Shown here piece by piece: positions 49,201 through 57,014 of a stretch of 64,000 bases of DNA. This DNA comes from DATBDE01 sp036270095 (lineage in GTDB: Bacteria > Actinomycetota > Thermoleophilia > Solirubrobacterales > Solirubrobacteraceae), in assembly GCA_036270095.1 (NCBI GenBank), contig DATBDE010000048.1, positions 10,247 through 74,246 on the forward strand. Direction: 5' to 3'. Within the stretch, counting starts at the first letter, position 1. Every line of letters starts with the position of its first letter. Made by a program: the position numbers and the translations under genes. The notes under the pieces were generated by a model. It did not search any database. It had not been told where the DNA came from and was given only the letters and a program-made list of their open reading frames with translations.

Positions 49201-51102
49201 TCAGGACCGCGCAGGCCCGGGCCAGCGGGCGGCGAGCTCGATGGTTCCGCGCTTGGCCGCGTCGGCGGGGATCTCGGCCTCGTAGCCGAGCTCGTCGAGG
49301 TAGGGAGCGAGCCACGGGCCGTGCTGGCCCTGCAGCTGGAGGTGCAGATGGCCGCCGGGCTGAAAGACCTGACGCGCGTCGCGCGCCAAGGCACGGATGA
49401 GGCCGAGGCCGTCGGCCCCGGGCCCGGTCGCGGTGCCGACTGGCCAGCCCAGGACGCCGCTGAGCTCGACGCTCATCGCTGGGAGCGCCAGCGGGAGGTT
49501 CGCCGCGATCGCCGCCACCCGGCCGCGCCATGAGGCCCGGACCGGAGCAAGCAGGGAGCCCTGGGCGAAGCGGACATTGCGCACGCCGAGCCGGCGGCGG
49601 TTGCGCCGTGCCCAGCCCAGCGCACGGAACGAGACGTCCGTCGCCAGGACTTCGAGGTCCGGCCGTTCCCGGGCGACGCTCAGCGCGACCACTCCCGTGG
49701 CGGTTCCGACCTCGACGAACCGGATGTTCGTCCCCTCGGTCGGGAGCCGATCGAGGATCGCATCGACATGCTGCTCGGCGATCGTCTCGAAGCCGAACAC
49801 ACCTGGGCCGTGCTGCATCGGCAAACCGTGAAAGTCGCGCTCGCGGGTGCGCAGCCGCACGGTGTCCAACGCGGTCGCCGCGTCCGCGGCGTACTGACGG
49901 GCGGCGCCGATCAGGCCGCCCTGTCGCGCGCCGGGTGCAGCGAAGGGCATGGGCCCGAGCGACTCCTTCGGCGCTCCTCCGTCGACCTTTACCCCAGGCT
50001 CGGCGAACCCGAGCCGTCCCCTCGCGACCGACCCGCTGTTGGACCCCCGTCGGCGCGTGACCCGTACGATCACCCCGCGACGGAAGTACCGCGCCTGGCC
50101 CGTGGAGCGCATTCGCTGCCAGCCAGCCGATTCCAATGTCCCGAGTGCGCGCGGCACCTGATCGGGCGCGACCTCGATCTCGGCCGCGAACGCGAACGCG
50201 AAGCCGTGCGCCAGCGCCGGCCGCACCTCGTCCCCGTTGAGCAGCACCGCGTGGACGCCTGCCGCCTCGAGCTTCTTGGCCAGCTCGGCCAGCTCGGCCT
50301 CGAGCTCCAGCACGAGGCTCACGAACTGCATCTTGGGCGGCAGCTCGCGCTGTGGCTGCGGGCCGCCCTGTGGCAGGCGCGAGAGCCGCTCGATCAGCGC
50401 TGCGGCCGCCTCCTCGGCACGGTCGCGTTCGCCTGCGAGCATCAGTGCTTGTTTCGCCGCTGCCCGGGCCGCCCGAAGCGCGAACTCGGGCCGTTCGTCC
50501 GCTCCATGCGCGCGATTGAGCAGCGTCAGGACCGCATCGTCGGTGGTCCGGTCGTGCAGTGCCAGCCGACCGCCCTCCCGGGTGGTGAGCACTGCAATCA
50601 CGGCCACCGGGGCAGAGCCCCGCGGCCCTTCGTCGGCGAGCGGGTGAACCCGCCCGCCGGGGTCGATCGGCACGTAGCCGTCCGCGTAATGGGTTGCGCC
50701 CGCGTCCACGAGGGCAGCAACGAGTGCCGAAGTTCCCGCCTCGGGCTCTCCCGGAAGCACGATCGCGCGCCCGCCCATCGCCACCGCCCCGCCGCGCACG
50801 AAGAGATGGTCGGGTGCGTGCAGCGCGACGTGCTCGACCAGCTCCCTACGGAGACGATCGATCGCCTCGTCCGCGTCCCGGGCGTGGAACGGCTCCTTGT
50901 CGGGGCTGGCCACGCGGTAGCCGTCGCCGGGGTTGGTATCGAGCGCGAACGCCGCGTCTCCCGGCCGCGCGCGGCGCTCCCGGGCACCGGGCGGCAGGCA
51001 CTGACGGACCCGCTCGGCCAGAGGCTCAGGGGAGATCGCGACGACCGCTCCGGTTCCGAGCGCCTCGAAGGCGACGACGGAGGCTTCATTGGTCTGAGTC
51101 AC
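49201..51102 (-). CDS. Three-domain protein: degenerate HprK-like, degenerate nucleotidyltransferase-like, methyltransferase
   Basis: 633 residues. Domain 1 (about 90-245) aligns with the two HprK-like proteins encoded further on (LFVRGGAVAMGGRAIVLPG) but its P-loop at 118-125 reads GEPEAGTS, lacking the Lys. Domain 2 (about 270-345, AGVHAVLLNG) matches the neighbouring nucleotidyltransferase (DGVQAVLLKG) but has AAEIEV where that protein has the acidic DSDLLV site. Domain 3 (about 425-633) is a PrmC/HemK-like methyltransferase: HGPGVFGFET, EVGTATGVVALSVA for SAM, AANLPL in place of NPPY. Probably only the methyltransferase is catalytic. GTG 51102 is chosen; the N-terminus is uncertain. Confidence 0.7.
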   Translation of the reverse strand: MTQTNEASVVAFEALGTGAVVAISPEPLAERVRQCLPPGARERRARPGDAAFALDTNPGDGYRVASPDKEPFHARDADEAIDRLRRELVEHVALHAPDHLFVRGGAVAMGGRAIVLPGEPEAGTSALVAALVDAGATHYADGYVPIDPGGRVHPLADEGPRGSAPVAVIAVLTTREGGRLALHDRTTDDAVLTLLNRAHGADERPEFALRAARAAAKQALMLAGERDRAEEAAAALIERLSRLPQGGPQPQRELPPKMQFVSLVLELEAELAELAKKLEAAGVHAVLLNGDEVRPALAHGFAFAFAAEIEVAPDQVPRALGTLESAGWQRMRSTGQARYFRRGVIVRVTRRRGSNSGSVARGRLGFAEPGVKVDGGAPKESLGPMPFAAPGARQGGLIGAARQYAADAATALDTVRLRTRERDFHGLPMQHGPGVFGFETIAEQHVDAILDRLPTEGTNIRFVEVGTATGVVALSVARERPDLEVLATDVSFRALGWARRNRRRLGVRNVRFAQGSLLAPVRASWRGRVAAIAANLPLALPAMSVELSGVLGWPVGTATGPGADGLGLIRALARDARQVFQPGGHLHLQLQGQHGPWLAPYLDELGYEAEIPADAAKRGTIELAARWPGPARS

Positions 51103-51155
51103 GGCGACCGGTGCACCTTGGCGGGGAGCGTATAGGCCAACGCGCTGCGCTCGGC

Positions 51156-51161
51156 TAGATT
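51156..51161 (+). promoter_or_regulatory. -10 box of the nucleotidyltransferase gene
   Basis: TAGATT lies 5 bases before GTG 51167, consistent with a leaderless transcript; no SD is present. Confidence 0.4.
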
Positions 51162-51166
51162 GCGGC

Positions 51167-52129
51167 GTGATGGCACATGAGCCGCCTGGGCTGAGTTCGG
51201 GGGCGTGGGCCGCGGCGACAACGCTCTTAGTCGACCACTCGACGGCCACGGTGTTGGCCGCCTTCCGCGCCGACGGAGTGCAGGCCGTGCTCTTGAAGGG
51301 CCCGACCATCGCGCGCTGGCTCTACCGCGACGGAGAGCCGCGGCCGTATCTCGACTCCGACCTGCTGGTGCGCCCAGCGGATGCGACGCGGGCTGGTCGG
51401 GTACTCGCAGGGCTCGACTACTCCCCGCAGCTCGACGAGCGCCGAATGCCGGACTGGTGGCGCCCACACGCGAGCACGTGGATTCGCGGCGATCGCGGCG
51501 CGACCGTCGACCTACACCACCGACTGCAGGGGGTCGGCGTCGACGCAGAGCAAGCGTGGGCGCTGCTGTCCGAAGACACGGAGACACTCGATGTCGCGGG
51601 CACCAACGCGGCCGCGCTCGCGGTTCCGGCTCGCACCCTGTACATCGCACTGACGGCGGCCAACGACGGGCCCGCTGGTACGGCAATGACCGACCTCGAG
51701 CGGGCGCTGGGCCAGGTGTCCGAGGACACCTGGCGGACGGCAGCTGCGCTTGCCATCGAACTCGGTGCGACAGACGGGCTGTTCGGCGGGCTGGCCCAAC
51801 GCCGTGAAGGGATGGCGCTCGCGGCACGACTGGGCATCCGGGGCAGGCGGTCCGTTGAGATGGGCCTGCGCAGCGTAGGCGCCGCGCGGGAGGCGCTGAC
51901 CGTCGATCAGCTCGCACGTGCGAACAGTCCGCGGGAGAGGATGGGGATCGTGGCCGACAAGCTCTTTCCGCCTCCGACCTACCTCCGCTACTGGTCTCCC
52001 CTCGCCGGCAGAGGGCGGCTTGGGCTCGGCCTGGCTTACGGGTACCGATTGGTCTGGGTTGCGAAGAAGACGGTCCCCGCGCTCAAGGCGTGGCGGCGGG
52101 CACGCCGGACGGTGACGCCGCCGTCATGA
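51167..52129 (+). CDS. Nucleotidyltransferase family protein (NTP_transf_5-like)
   Basis: A 320-residue protein of the uncharacterised nucleotidyltransferase family found with HprK-like kinases and PqqD proteins. The core near residue 40-85 reads VQAVLLKGPTIARWLY and YLDSDLLVRPADA, giving the acidic D-S-D metal site, followed by WRPHASTWIRGDRGATVDLHH, which supplies a later Asp and His. The C-terminal helical half is variable and ends in a basic stretch. It is the only plus-strand gene of the island and converges with the PqqD-domain gene. The likely reaction is transfer of a nucleotide or phosphate to a peptide or protein, but this is inferred from family company. Confidence 0.72.
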   Translation: MMAHEPPGLSSGAWAAATTLLVDHSTATVLAAFRADGVQAVLLKGPTIARWLYRDGEPRPYLDSDLLVRPADATRAGRVLAGLDYSPQLDERRMPDWWRPHASTWIRGDRGATVDLHHRLQGVGVDAEQAWALLSEDTETLDVAGTNAAALAVPARTLYIALTAANDGPAGTAMTDLERALGQVSEDTWRTAAALAIELGATDGLFGGLAQRREGMALAARLGIRGRRSVEMGLRSVGAAREALTVDQLARANSPRERMGIVADKLFPPPTYLRYWSPLAGRGRLGLGLAYGYRLVWVAKKTVPALKAWRRARRTVTPPS

Positions 52130-52146
52130 GGTGGGCGCGAGCGGAG

Positions 52147-52731
52147 TCAGCCCTGAAAACCGCACTGCCCCGGCGCCGTTGGCGTAAACGAGCCCTGACA
52201 CATGTTTCCTCCGCCGTTGCATCCGGTGAAGCCCATCCCAGTCGTAACGCACGTGCAGTTCATGCACGCCGGATTGTCCGTACAGGCCTGCGTCACGCCG
52301 GGAGCGCAGTCTGCGGAGGTCGTACAAGTCTTCAACAGCGGGCACGACGCGGCCCCCGCCGCGAGCGACGGCATCGCGAGCGACGTGACCAGCGGTGCCG
52401 AGGCGGCAATCGTCGCTCCGGCGCGGACGAACCCGCGCCGCGACATGCCGCCGGTCGGGGGGTCGAGCAGATTGCAGCGCTCCAGCTCGACAAGCGCGTC
52501 CCAGACCTCGTCGTCGGTCACCGGCGCAGCGAGGCGGCCGGACGCGAACGCGGCGAGCTCAGCGAGGGACTTGCGGCCATCCGAGCCGGCAAAGACTGCT
52601 GCCGCGACGGGGCTGAGGGCGTGCGCTTCCTTGGTCCCGACGTCATAGACGACGGTTTCGTTGCCGACTTCTTCAACCAGCAATCCTGCTTCTCGTGCCG
52701 CCGGCGGGGACGGCTGCGCCCTGCTCTCCAT
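52147..52731 (-). CDS. PqqD-domain protein with internal Tat signal and Cys-rich tail
   Basis: 194 residues in three parts. Residues 16-90 form a PqqD-like winged-helix domain (GNETVVYDVGTKEAHALSPV, then DDEVWDALVELERCNLLDPP). Residues 96-127 look like a twin-arginine signal: MSRRGFVRAG, a hydrophobic stretch and MPSLAAGA. The last 65 residues carry ten cysteines (130, 136, 142, 150, 156, 159, 161, 171, 178, 190) with Gly, Thr and Ala and no other known domain. PqqD folds act as peptide-recognition modules in RiPP maturation, so this may be a substrate carrying its own recognition domain. Good SD (GGAGG) 7 bases before ATG. Confidence 0.8.
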   Translation of the reverse strand: MESRAQPSPPAAREAGLLVEEVGNETVVYDVGTKEAHALSPVAAAVFAGSDGRKSLAELAAFASGRLAAPVTDDEVWDALVELERCNLLDPPTGGMSRRGFVRAGATIAASAPLVTSLAMPSLAAGAASCPLLKTCTTSADCAPGVTQACTDNPACMNCTCVTTGMGFTGCNGGGNMCQGSFTPTAPGQCGFQG

Positions 52732-52863
52732 GAAACGGCCTCCAGTCCCGTCGGTCGATCACGCACAAACGACGAGTCAAATCGTGCGGCTGACGGTCAG
52801 CATGCTAGTAGATCGGCTCGGCGCGTGCGGACCGGTTTATCCGCCTTGAGCAAAAGCTCCAGA

Positions 52864-54327
52864 TCAGTGTGCCTCAACTGGTCGACGCCTGCTGTCGGCG
52901 TCGGAACGGTCATATGCGTCGGCCGCCGTGTCGCCGGACTCGCCAGCGCCGGTAGCGACGACCCCCAGGAGCCGGCCGTTGGCCGATCCTGCGATCTGCG
53001 CCATCCTGCGTACGGCACCACGTGGCGTGCGGTTCAGGCGCGCGACCGCGACGACGCCTGACACCTGCCGTACGAGCCCGAGGGCAGAGACGGACCCAAG
53101 TAGGGACGGCGTGTCGATCACCATCAACTCGAATTCCGCCGAGAGCCGGTTGAGGAGCGATGACACGCGCGGCGAGCTGAGGGTCTCGGCGGGATTGGGC
53201 GGCGGCGACCCGGCAGGCAGCACGGTCAGCTCCCCCGCGAGCCCCGGGATTGGGTGCAGCGCAGTGCGGACGTCCTCACCACCGATGACCTCGCTGAGCC
53301 CCGGACTGCCCGGTAGGCCCATCCGAGCCGCCACGCCGGGGCGGCCGAGGTTGGCGTCGATCAGCAGTACGCGTCGGCCGGCGTGTGCGAACGAGAGGGC
53401 CAGCCGAGTGGCGACGGTCGTCTTCCCCTGGCCGTCGAGCGGGCTCACGACCGCGATCGTGTCGGGTCGGCGCTCGCCAGTCAGGAAGATGAGGCTGTCG
53501 CGCAGGCGCTGAAACGACAGCTCGGTTTGCGAGCCGGCGTCTCTGGCGTCGAACGCCTGCCTCGGGATGGTGGCGAGGAGCGGGGCGCCGCTGAGGCTCT
53601 CCAGCTCCGCCGGCCTGCGGACGCGCCGATCCAGGCGGTCAAGCAGGAGCGCCAGGACGGGAGCGATGAGCACCGCCAACGCGAGGGCGAGGAGCGCGTT
53701 GCGGCCCGGGTTGGGCGAGATCAGGTCGGCGCCCGCACGCTCGACCACGCGCAAGGATGCGGCGGGAGCCTCGCGTTGCGCGAGGAGTGCCGGCAAGGCG
53801 TCGGAAGCCGGCGGCGTCGGCTTAGCCTGACGGCGGGTTGCCGAGAGACCGCGTCGCGTGGCTGCGATCGCGGCGTCGAGCCGGCGCCGAGCATCACGTT
53901 CGACATAGTTGGTGAGCGCTCGCAGGAATGCGTTGACACCCGCGACGGCCAGCCGGGAGCTGGGCCCATTCGCCTGCAGCGTGACCCACCCGGTCCGCGT
54001 GTCGAGAGTTGCGCTCAGTCCCTGCACGGTGCCGACCGGTCGAGGCCCGATGTCCGTAGTCGCGCCGACGACCGTGGGCAGGCTCGAATCGGCCACCAAG
54101 AGCGCTCCGGGATTGAGATTCGAAGGCAGGTTCTGGAAGACGGGGGCGTCGTACCCCGGGTCCTCCACCTCGACGACGAGGTTGGCCTGGTACGTCTTTG
54201 GCTGACGGGCGGTGTAGACGTATACACCGGCGGGGATGAGCAACGCGATGAGTAGGGCAACCCACCCGCGACGGCGCACGATTGCGCCGATTTCCCTCAG
54301 CTGGGCGCCCCTCGCCGCTCGCCGCAC
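52864..54327 (-). CDS. Wzz-type chain-length regulator fused to BY-kinase-like ATPase
   Basis: A 487-residue polysaccharide co-polymerase. Membrane helices at about 22-39 and 208-228 enclose an external loop of about 165 residues; the C-terminal half is a tyrosine-kinase-like (CpsD/CapB) ATPase. Walker A is PLDGQGKTT (about 296-304), Walker A' LLIDANLGRPG (about 321-331), Walker B LMVIDTPS (about 401-408). The tail holds a single Tyr (472) rather than a Tyr cluster, so classical autophosphorylation cycling is doubtful. It would regulate export or chain length of a surface glycan. The gene starts 14 bases downstream of the HprK-like gene. Confidence 0.88.
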   Translation of the reverse strand: MRRAARGAQLREIGAIVRRRGWVALLIALLIPAGVYVYTARQPKTYQANLVVEVEDPGYDAPVFQNLPSNLNPGALLVADSSLPTVVGATTDIGPRPVGTVQGLSATLDTRTGWVTLQANGPSSRLAVAGVNAFLRALTNYVERDARRRLDAAIAATRRGLSATRRQAKPTPPASDALPALLAQREAPAASLRVVERAGADLISPNPGRNALLALALAVLIAPVLALLLDRLDRRVRRPAELESLSGAPLLATIPRQAFDARDAGSQTELSFQRLRDSLIFLTGERRPDTIAVVSPLDGQGKTTVATRLALSFAHAGRRVLLIDANLGRPGVAARMGLPGSPGLSEVIGGEDVRTALHPIPGLAGELTVLPAGSPPPNPAETLSSPRVSSLLNRLSAEFELMVIDTPSLLGSVSALGLVRQVSGVVAVARLNRTPRGAVRRMAQIAGSANGRLLGVVATGAGESGDTAADAYDRSDADSRRRPVEAH

Positions 54328-54341
54328 GGCCCACTCGCGCC

Positions 54342-55157
54342 CTAGGCGCCCTCGAGCGCGTGTAACAGCGCGGACGCCACATCAGCCGCGTCGCCGCGAT
54401 CGCCTTTCAGGATCACTGCGCCGGCGGCGAGCCGAGTGGTCGCCGTCAGAGCCTCCTCGGGGCGCTCGCGGGCGACCAGGGCGTGAGAAAGCAGCTCGAT
54501 CGCGCCCTGCGCGGGCGACAAGGGCGACGGGCGCCACTCGGCTCCTGGGGCGTACGTGCTGAACGCGATAAGCCCGGCCGGAACCGGCTCTGTGCCTGCG
54601 ACACCGCCGAGGCTCTCCACCGACGCGTCGCCCCCGTTGGCCCTGATCGAGAGCCGCTTGGGATAGGGATGCACGACGCCGTGAGCATCGAGAACGGCGT
54701 ACTCCTCGGAGTAGTAGACGGCGCCGGCACGCACGAGCTCCGCCACGAGCGTCGTCTTACCGCTCATGCTGCGTCCCGGGAGCACGATGGCGCGGCTGTG
54801 ATGGGCGACCACCCCCGCGTGGACGAAAACGCGGTCCGGCGCCAGCTGTGCCACGCGTGAGCGCACGAGCGCATCGAGTAAGCCGGCGGCGATCTCGGGG
54901 TCCGGGGAGCCCATGTCGACGTCGTCGCCCACGACGCGGTACCCGACCTCGTCCCGGACCAGGCCGAATCGGGCGCGCACCGTGGACGGTTCGCACTGCC
55001 GGGTGTGCGGTGGGAGCACCGCGGTGACCAGGCGCATGAGCTCAGCGTCCGCCGCGCCGAGGGCCAGGGGGACGCCGTACGCCTCGATGGCGTGCTCATA
55101 GGGGAACGGCGGCGAGGAGGGCTCGCTCACCCGGATGTCGAGGAACTCCGCGCTCAC
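54342..55157 (-). CDS. HprK-related P-loop kinase-like protein (copy 1)
   Basis: A 271-residue HprK-like protein. The P-loop GRSMSGKT (128-135) is intact, preceded by VFVHAGVVAHHSRAIVLP and followed by GAVYYSEEYAVLDAHGVVHPYP, a pattern shared with the next gene and with the degenerate domain at 49-51 kb. HPr kinases phosphorylate a serine on HPr; these relatives lack the HprK N-terminal domain and probably phosphorylate another small protein or peptide. TACGAT lies 6 bases before the GTG. Its neighbours are the Wzz/BY-kinase gene and the other HprK-like gene. Confidence 0.75.
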   Translation of the reverse strand: MSAEFLDIRVSEPSSPPFPYEHAIEAYGVPLALGAADAELMRLVTAVLPPHTRQCEPSTVRARFGLVRDEVGYRVVGDDVDMGSPDPEIAAGLLDALVRSRVAQLAPDRVFVHAGVVAHHSRAIVLPGRSMSGKTTLVAELVRAGAVYYSEEYAVLDAHGVVHPYPKRLSIRANGGDASVESLGGVAGTEPVPAGLIAFSTYAPGAEWRPSPLSPAQGAIELLSHALVARERPEEALTATTRLAAGAVILKGDRGDAADVASALLHALEGA

Positions 55158-55181
55158 CTGCTCATCGTAAAGAGCCGCGCG

Positions 55182-55982
55182 CTATTGGCGCGAAACCCCA
55201 TCAGTGGCCGTCGCAAGCTCCAGCAAGGCGGTCGCGGCCTCCTTCGCCGCGCCGCGTTCGCCCTTCAGTACGCGCGCCCCGGCGACCGCGCCCCGTATCG
55301 CGGCGAGCGCGAACTCGGGTTGGTGCTGGGGATTGACGGCGTGCCGGAGCAGCAGCAGTACGGCCTCGCTCCCCCCGCAGCTGCTGACCCTCCACTTCTC
55401 GCTTCCGAACACGACTTCCGCCACCACCGACACCTCGAGCGGTTCGTGCCCGATCGTCGCGCCGAGCTCCTCCGGTGGATGCGGGCGACCCAGTCCCTTG
55501 CGTCGATCGGTCATCCAAAGTGGTAGGGGGTACGGATGCACGCGCCCATCGGCGTCGAGCGGGGCGTAGTCGTCGGTGTAGTAGACCGCGCCCGCCTGCA
55601 CCAGGGTGGCGACGAGCGTCGTCTTGCCGGCGCCCGCGTTCCCGGGGAGAAGGATGGCGCCGCCTTTGACGGCGACGCAGCCGGCGTGGATATACATCCG
55701 GTCGCGAGGAGTCGATAGGACATGCATCAAGAGGCGGTGCCGAAGCCCATCGACGCCGAGGTCGAGCGTCTCGTGCCGGCTTGTGACCTCGCCGTCGATG
55801 CTGACTGCGTAGGTGCCGTCCCTTCCGCGGCCGAACGCGAACGTGCGGTTATCGGCGGAGGGCGTGCTCGGCGACCAGCCAAGCGGGAGGGCATGCTCGA
55901 CGACCGCGTGCATCAGGTCGTCCGTCGATGTCTCGATCGACGCGCGCGCGCCGTGGCACTCGATGGCGATGAGGCGCGCCAT
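55182..55982 (-). CDS. HprK-related P-loop kinase-like protein (copy 2)
   Basis: A 266-residue paralogue of the preceding protein. N-terminal about 95 residues form a variable domain; the P-loop is GNAGAGKT (114-121), framed by MYIHAGCVAVKGGAILLP and GAVYYTDDYAPLDADGRVHPYP, and a later ERGAAKE segment may be the C-terminal helix. Sequence divergence from copy 1 outside the core suggests different partners. ATG 55982 sits 23 bases from the divergent MauE-TlpA start, and a TATGCT box is 6 bases upstream of it, so a leaderless promoter drives it. Confidence 0.75.
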   Translation of the reverse strand: MARLIAIECHGARASIETSTDDLMHAVVEHALPLGWSPSTPSADNRTFAFGRGRDGTYAVSIDGEVTSRHETLDLGVDGLRHRLLMHVLSTPRDRMYIHAGCVAVKGGAILLPGNAGAGKTTLVATLVQAGAVYYTDDYAPLDADGRVHPYPLPLWMTDRRKGLGRPHPPEELGATIGHEPLEVSVVAEVVFGSEKWRVSSCGGSEAVLLLLRHAVNPQHQPEFALAAIRGAVAGARVLKGERGAAKEAATALLELATATDGVSRQ

Positions 55983-55988
55983 GGGACC

Positions 55989-55998
55989 AGCATAGAAT
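55989..55998. promoter_or_regulatory. Overlapping divergent leaderless promoters
   Basis: TAGAAT (55993-55998, plus) is 7 bases before ATG 56006; TATGCT (minus, reverse of 55989-55994) is 6 bases before ATG 55982. The two -10 boxes overlap by two bases and the start codons are separated by only 23 bases, so transcription in both directions must compete. Confidence 0.5.
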
Positions 55999-56005
55999 CG
56001 GTGCA

Positions 56006-56977
56006 ATGGACGCGCTGCTCTTGGTGCTGCGAGTGGTCCTGGCAGCGGTGTTCGTCGTCGCGGCGGCCGGGAAGCTGCTCGATCGCGACGGCTCGAGGCA
56101 GGCGCTCGTGGCCTTCGGCGTCGGCGAGCGCCTGGCCGCGCCCGGCGCGATCGTGCTGCCTCTGGCCGAGCTGGCGGTGGCGCTGGCCTTGCTGCCGGCC
56201 GCCTCGGCGGTGCCGGGCGCCGCCGGCGCGATCGTGCTGCTGACCGCGTTCAGTGCGGGGATCGGGCGGGCGATGGCCCGGGGAGAGGCGCCGGACTGCC
56301 ACTGCTTCGGCCAGCTCCACTCCGAGCCCGCGGGCCCCAAGGCCCTCGTCCGCAACGTCGTGCTTGCCGCGCCCGCGGTGATCGTGGTCGTCGCGGGCCC
56401 GGGGCCGCAACCGACCGTGCTCGGATTTGCCGCCATCCTTGCAGGCCTCGCCGCTGTGGGCGCGCTGGCCGTCTGGATGCACAAGCGCTCCATCGCGAAG
56501 GCCGAGCGCGAGGCGGCGGAGCCGGCGGGCCTGCCCGTGGGTGCGCAGGCGCCCACGTTTGCCCTCGCCCGGCTCCGCGACGGCGACACGGTCCGCCTCG
56601 ACGATCTCTGGGCGGAGGGCCGGCCGGCGCTGCTGGTGTTCACCCATCCGGGATGCGGCCCCTGCAACGACCTCATGCCGGATCTGCGGCGCTGGCAACG
56701 CTCCTTGTCGGACCGGGTGACGATCGCCCTGGTGAGCCAGGGGGGCGAGGCCGACAACCACGAAGCCCACGCCGAGCATCCGCTCGACAACATCCTGCTG
56801 GAAGGCGGGAAGGGCAACGACGTCTACAAGGCCTACCGCATGCGCGGCACGCCGTCGGCGGTCGCCGTGGGACCGGACGGCCGCATCGCCACGGTGACGG
56901 CCGAGGGCGAACTGCTGATCGAGCAGCTCACGCGGCTCGTGCTCCAGCGCTTCAGCCCGGCGCCGAGCCTCCGATAG
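56006..56977 (+). CDS. MauE-like membrane domain fused to TlpA-like thioredoxin
   Basis: A 323-residue fusion. The N-terminal part (about 1-155) has four hydrophobic helices with FVVAAAGKLLDRDG and DCHCFGQLHSEP, the MauE/DoxX-like pattern in which the Cys pair is conserved. After a linker, the C-terminal part (about 170-315) is a TlpA/redoxin domain with GCGPC and MRGTPSAVAVGPDG (cis-Pro loop). In methylamine dehydrogenase clusters MauE and MauD form the disulfides of the exported small subunit; here both functions are in one chain, divergent from the island encoding a ten-Cys exported protein. Confidence 0.85.
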   Translation: MDALLLVLRVVLAAVFVVAAAGKLLDRDGSRQALVAFGVGERLAAPGAIVLPLAELAVALALLPAASAVPGAAGAIVLLTAFSAGIGRAMARGEAPDCHCFGQLHSEPAGPKALVRNVVLAAPAVIVVVAGPGPQPTVLGFAAILAGLAAVGALAVWMHKRSIAKAEREAAEPAGLPVGAQAPTFALARLRDGDTVRLDDLWAEGRPALLVFTHPGCGPCNDLMPDLRRWQRSLSDRVTIALVSQGGEADNHEAHAEHPLDNILLEGGKGNDVYKAYRMRGTPSAVAVGPDGRIATVTAEGELLIEQLTRLVLQRFSPAPSLR

Positions 56978-57014
56978 CCTGCGCCGCAGGTTTACGGCAA
57001 TCAGGAGGGAAGCA

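Noticed and set aside
49201..56977. Lasso-peptide or radical-SAM RiPP cluster.
   Set aside because: No radical SAM, lasso cyclase or transglutaminase-like protease is visible in the island; the HprK/PqqD/nucleotidyltransferase set alone does not establish that class.
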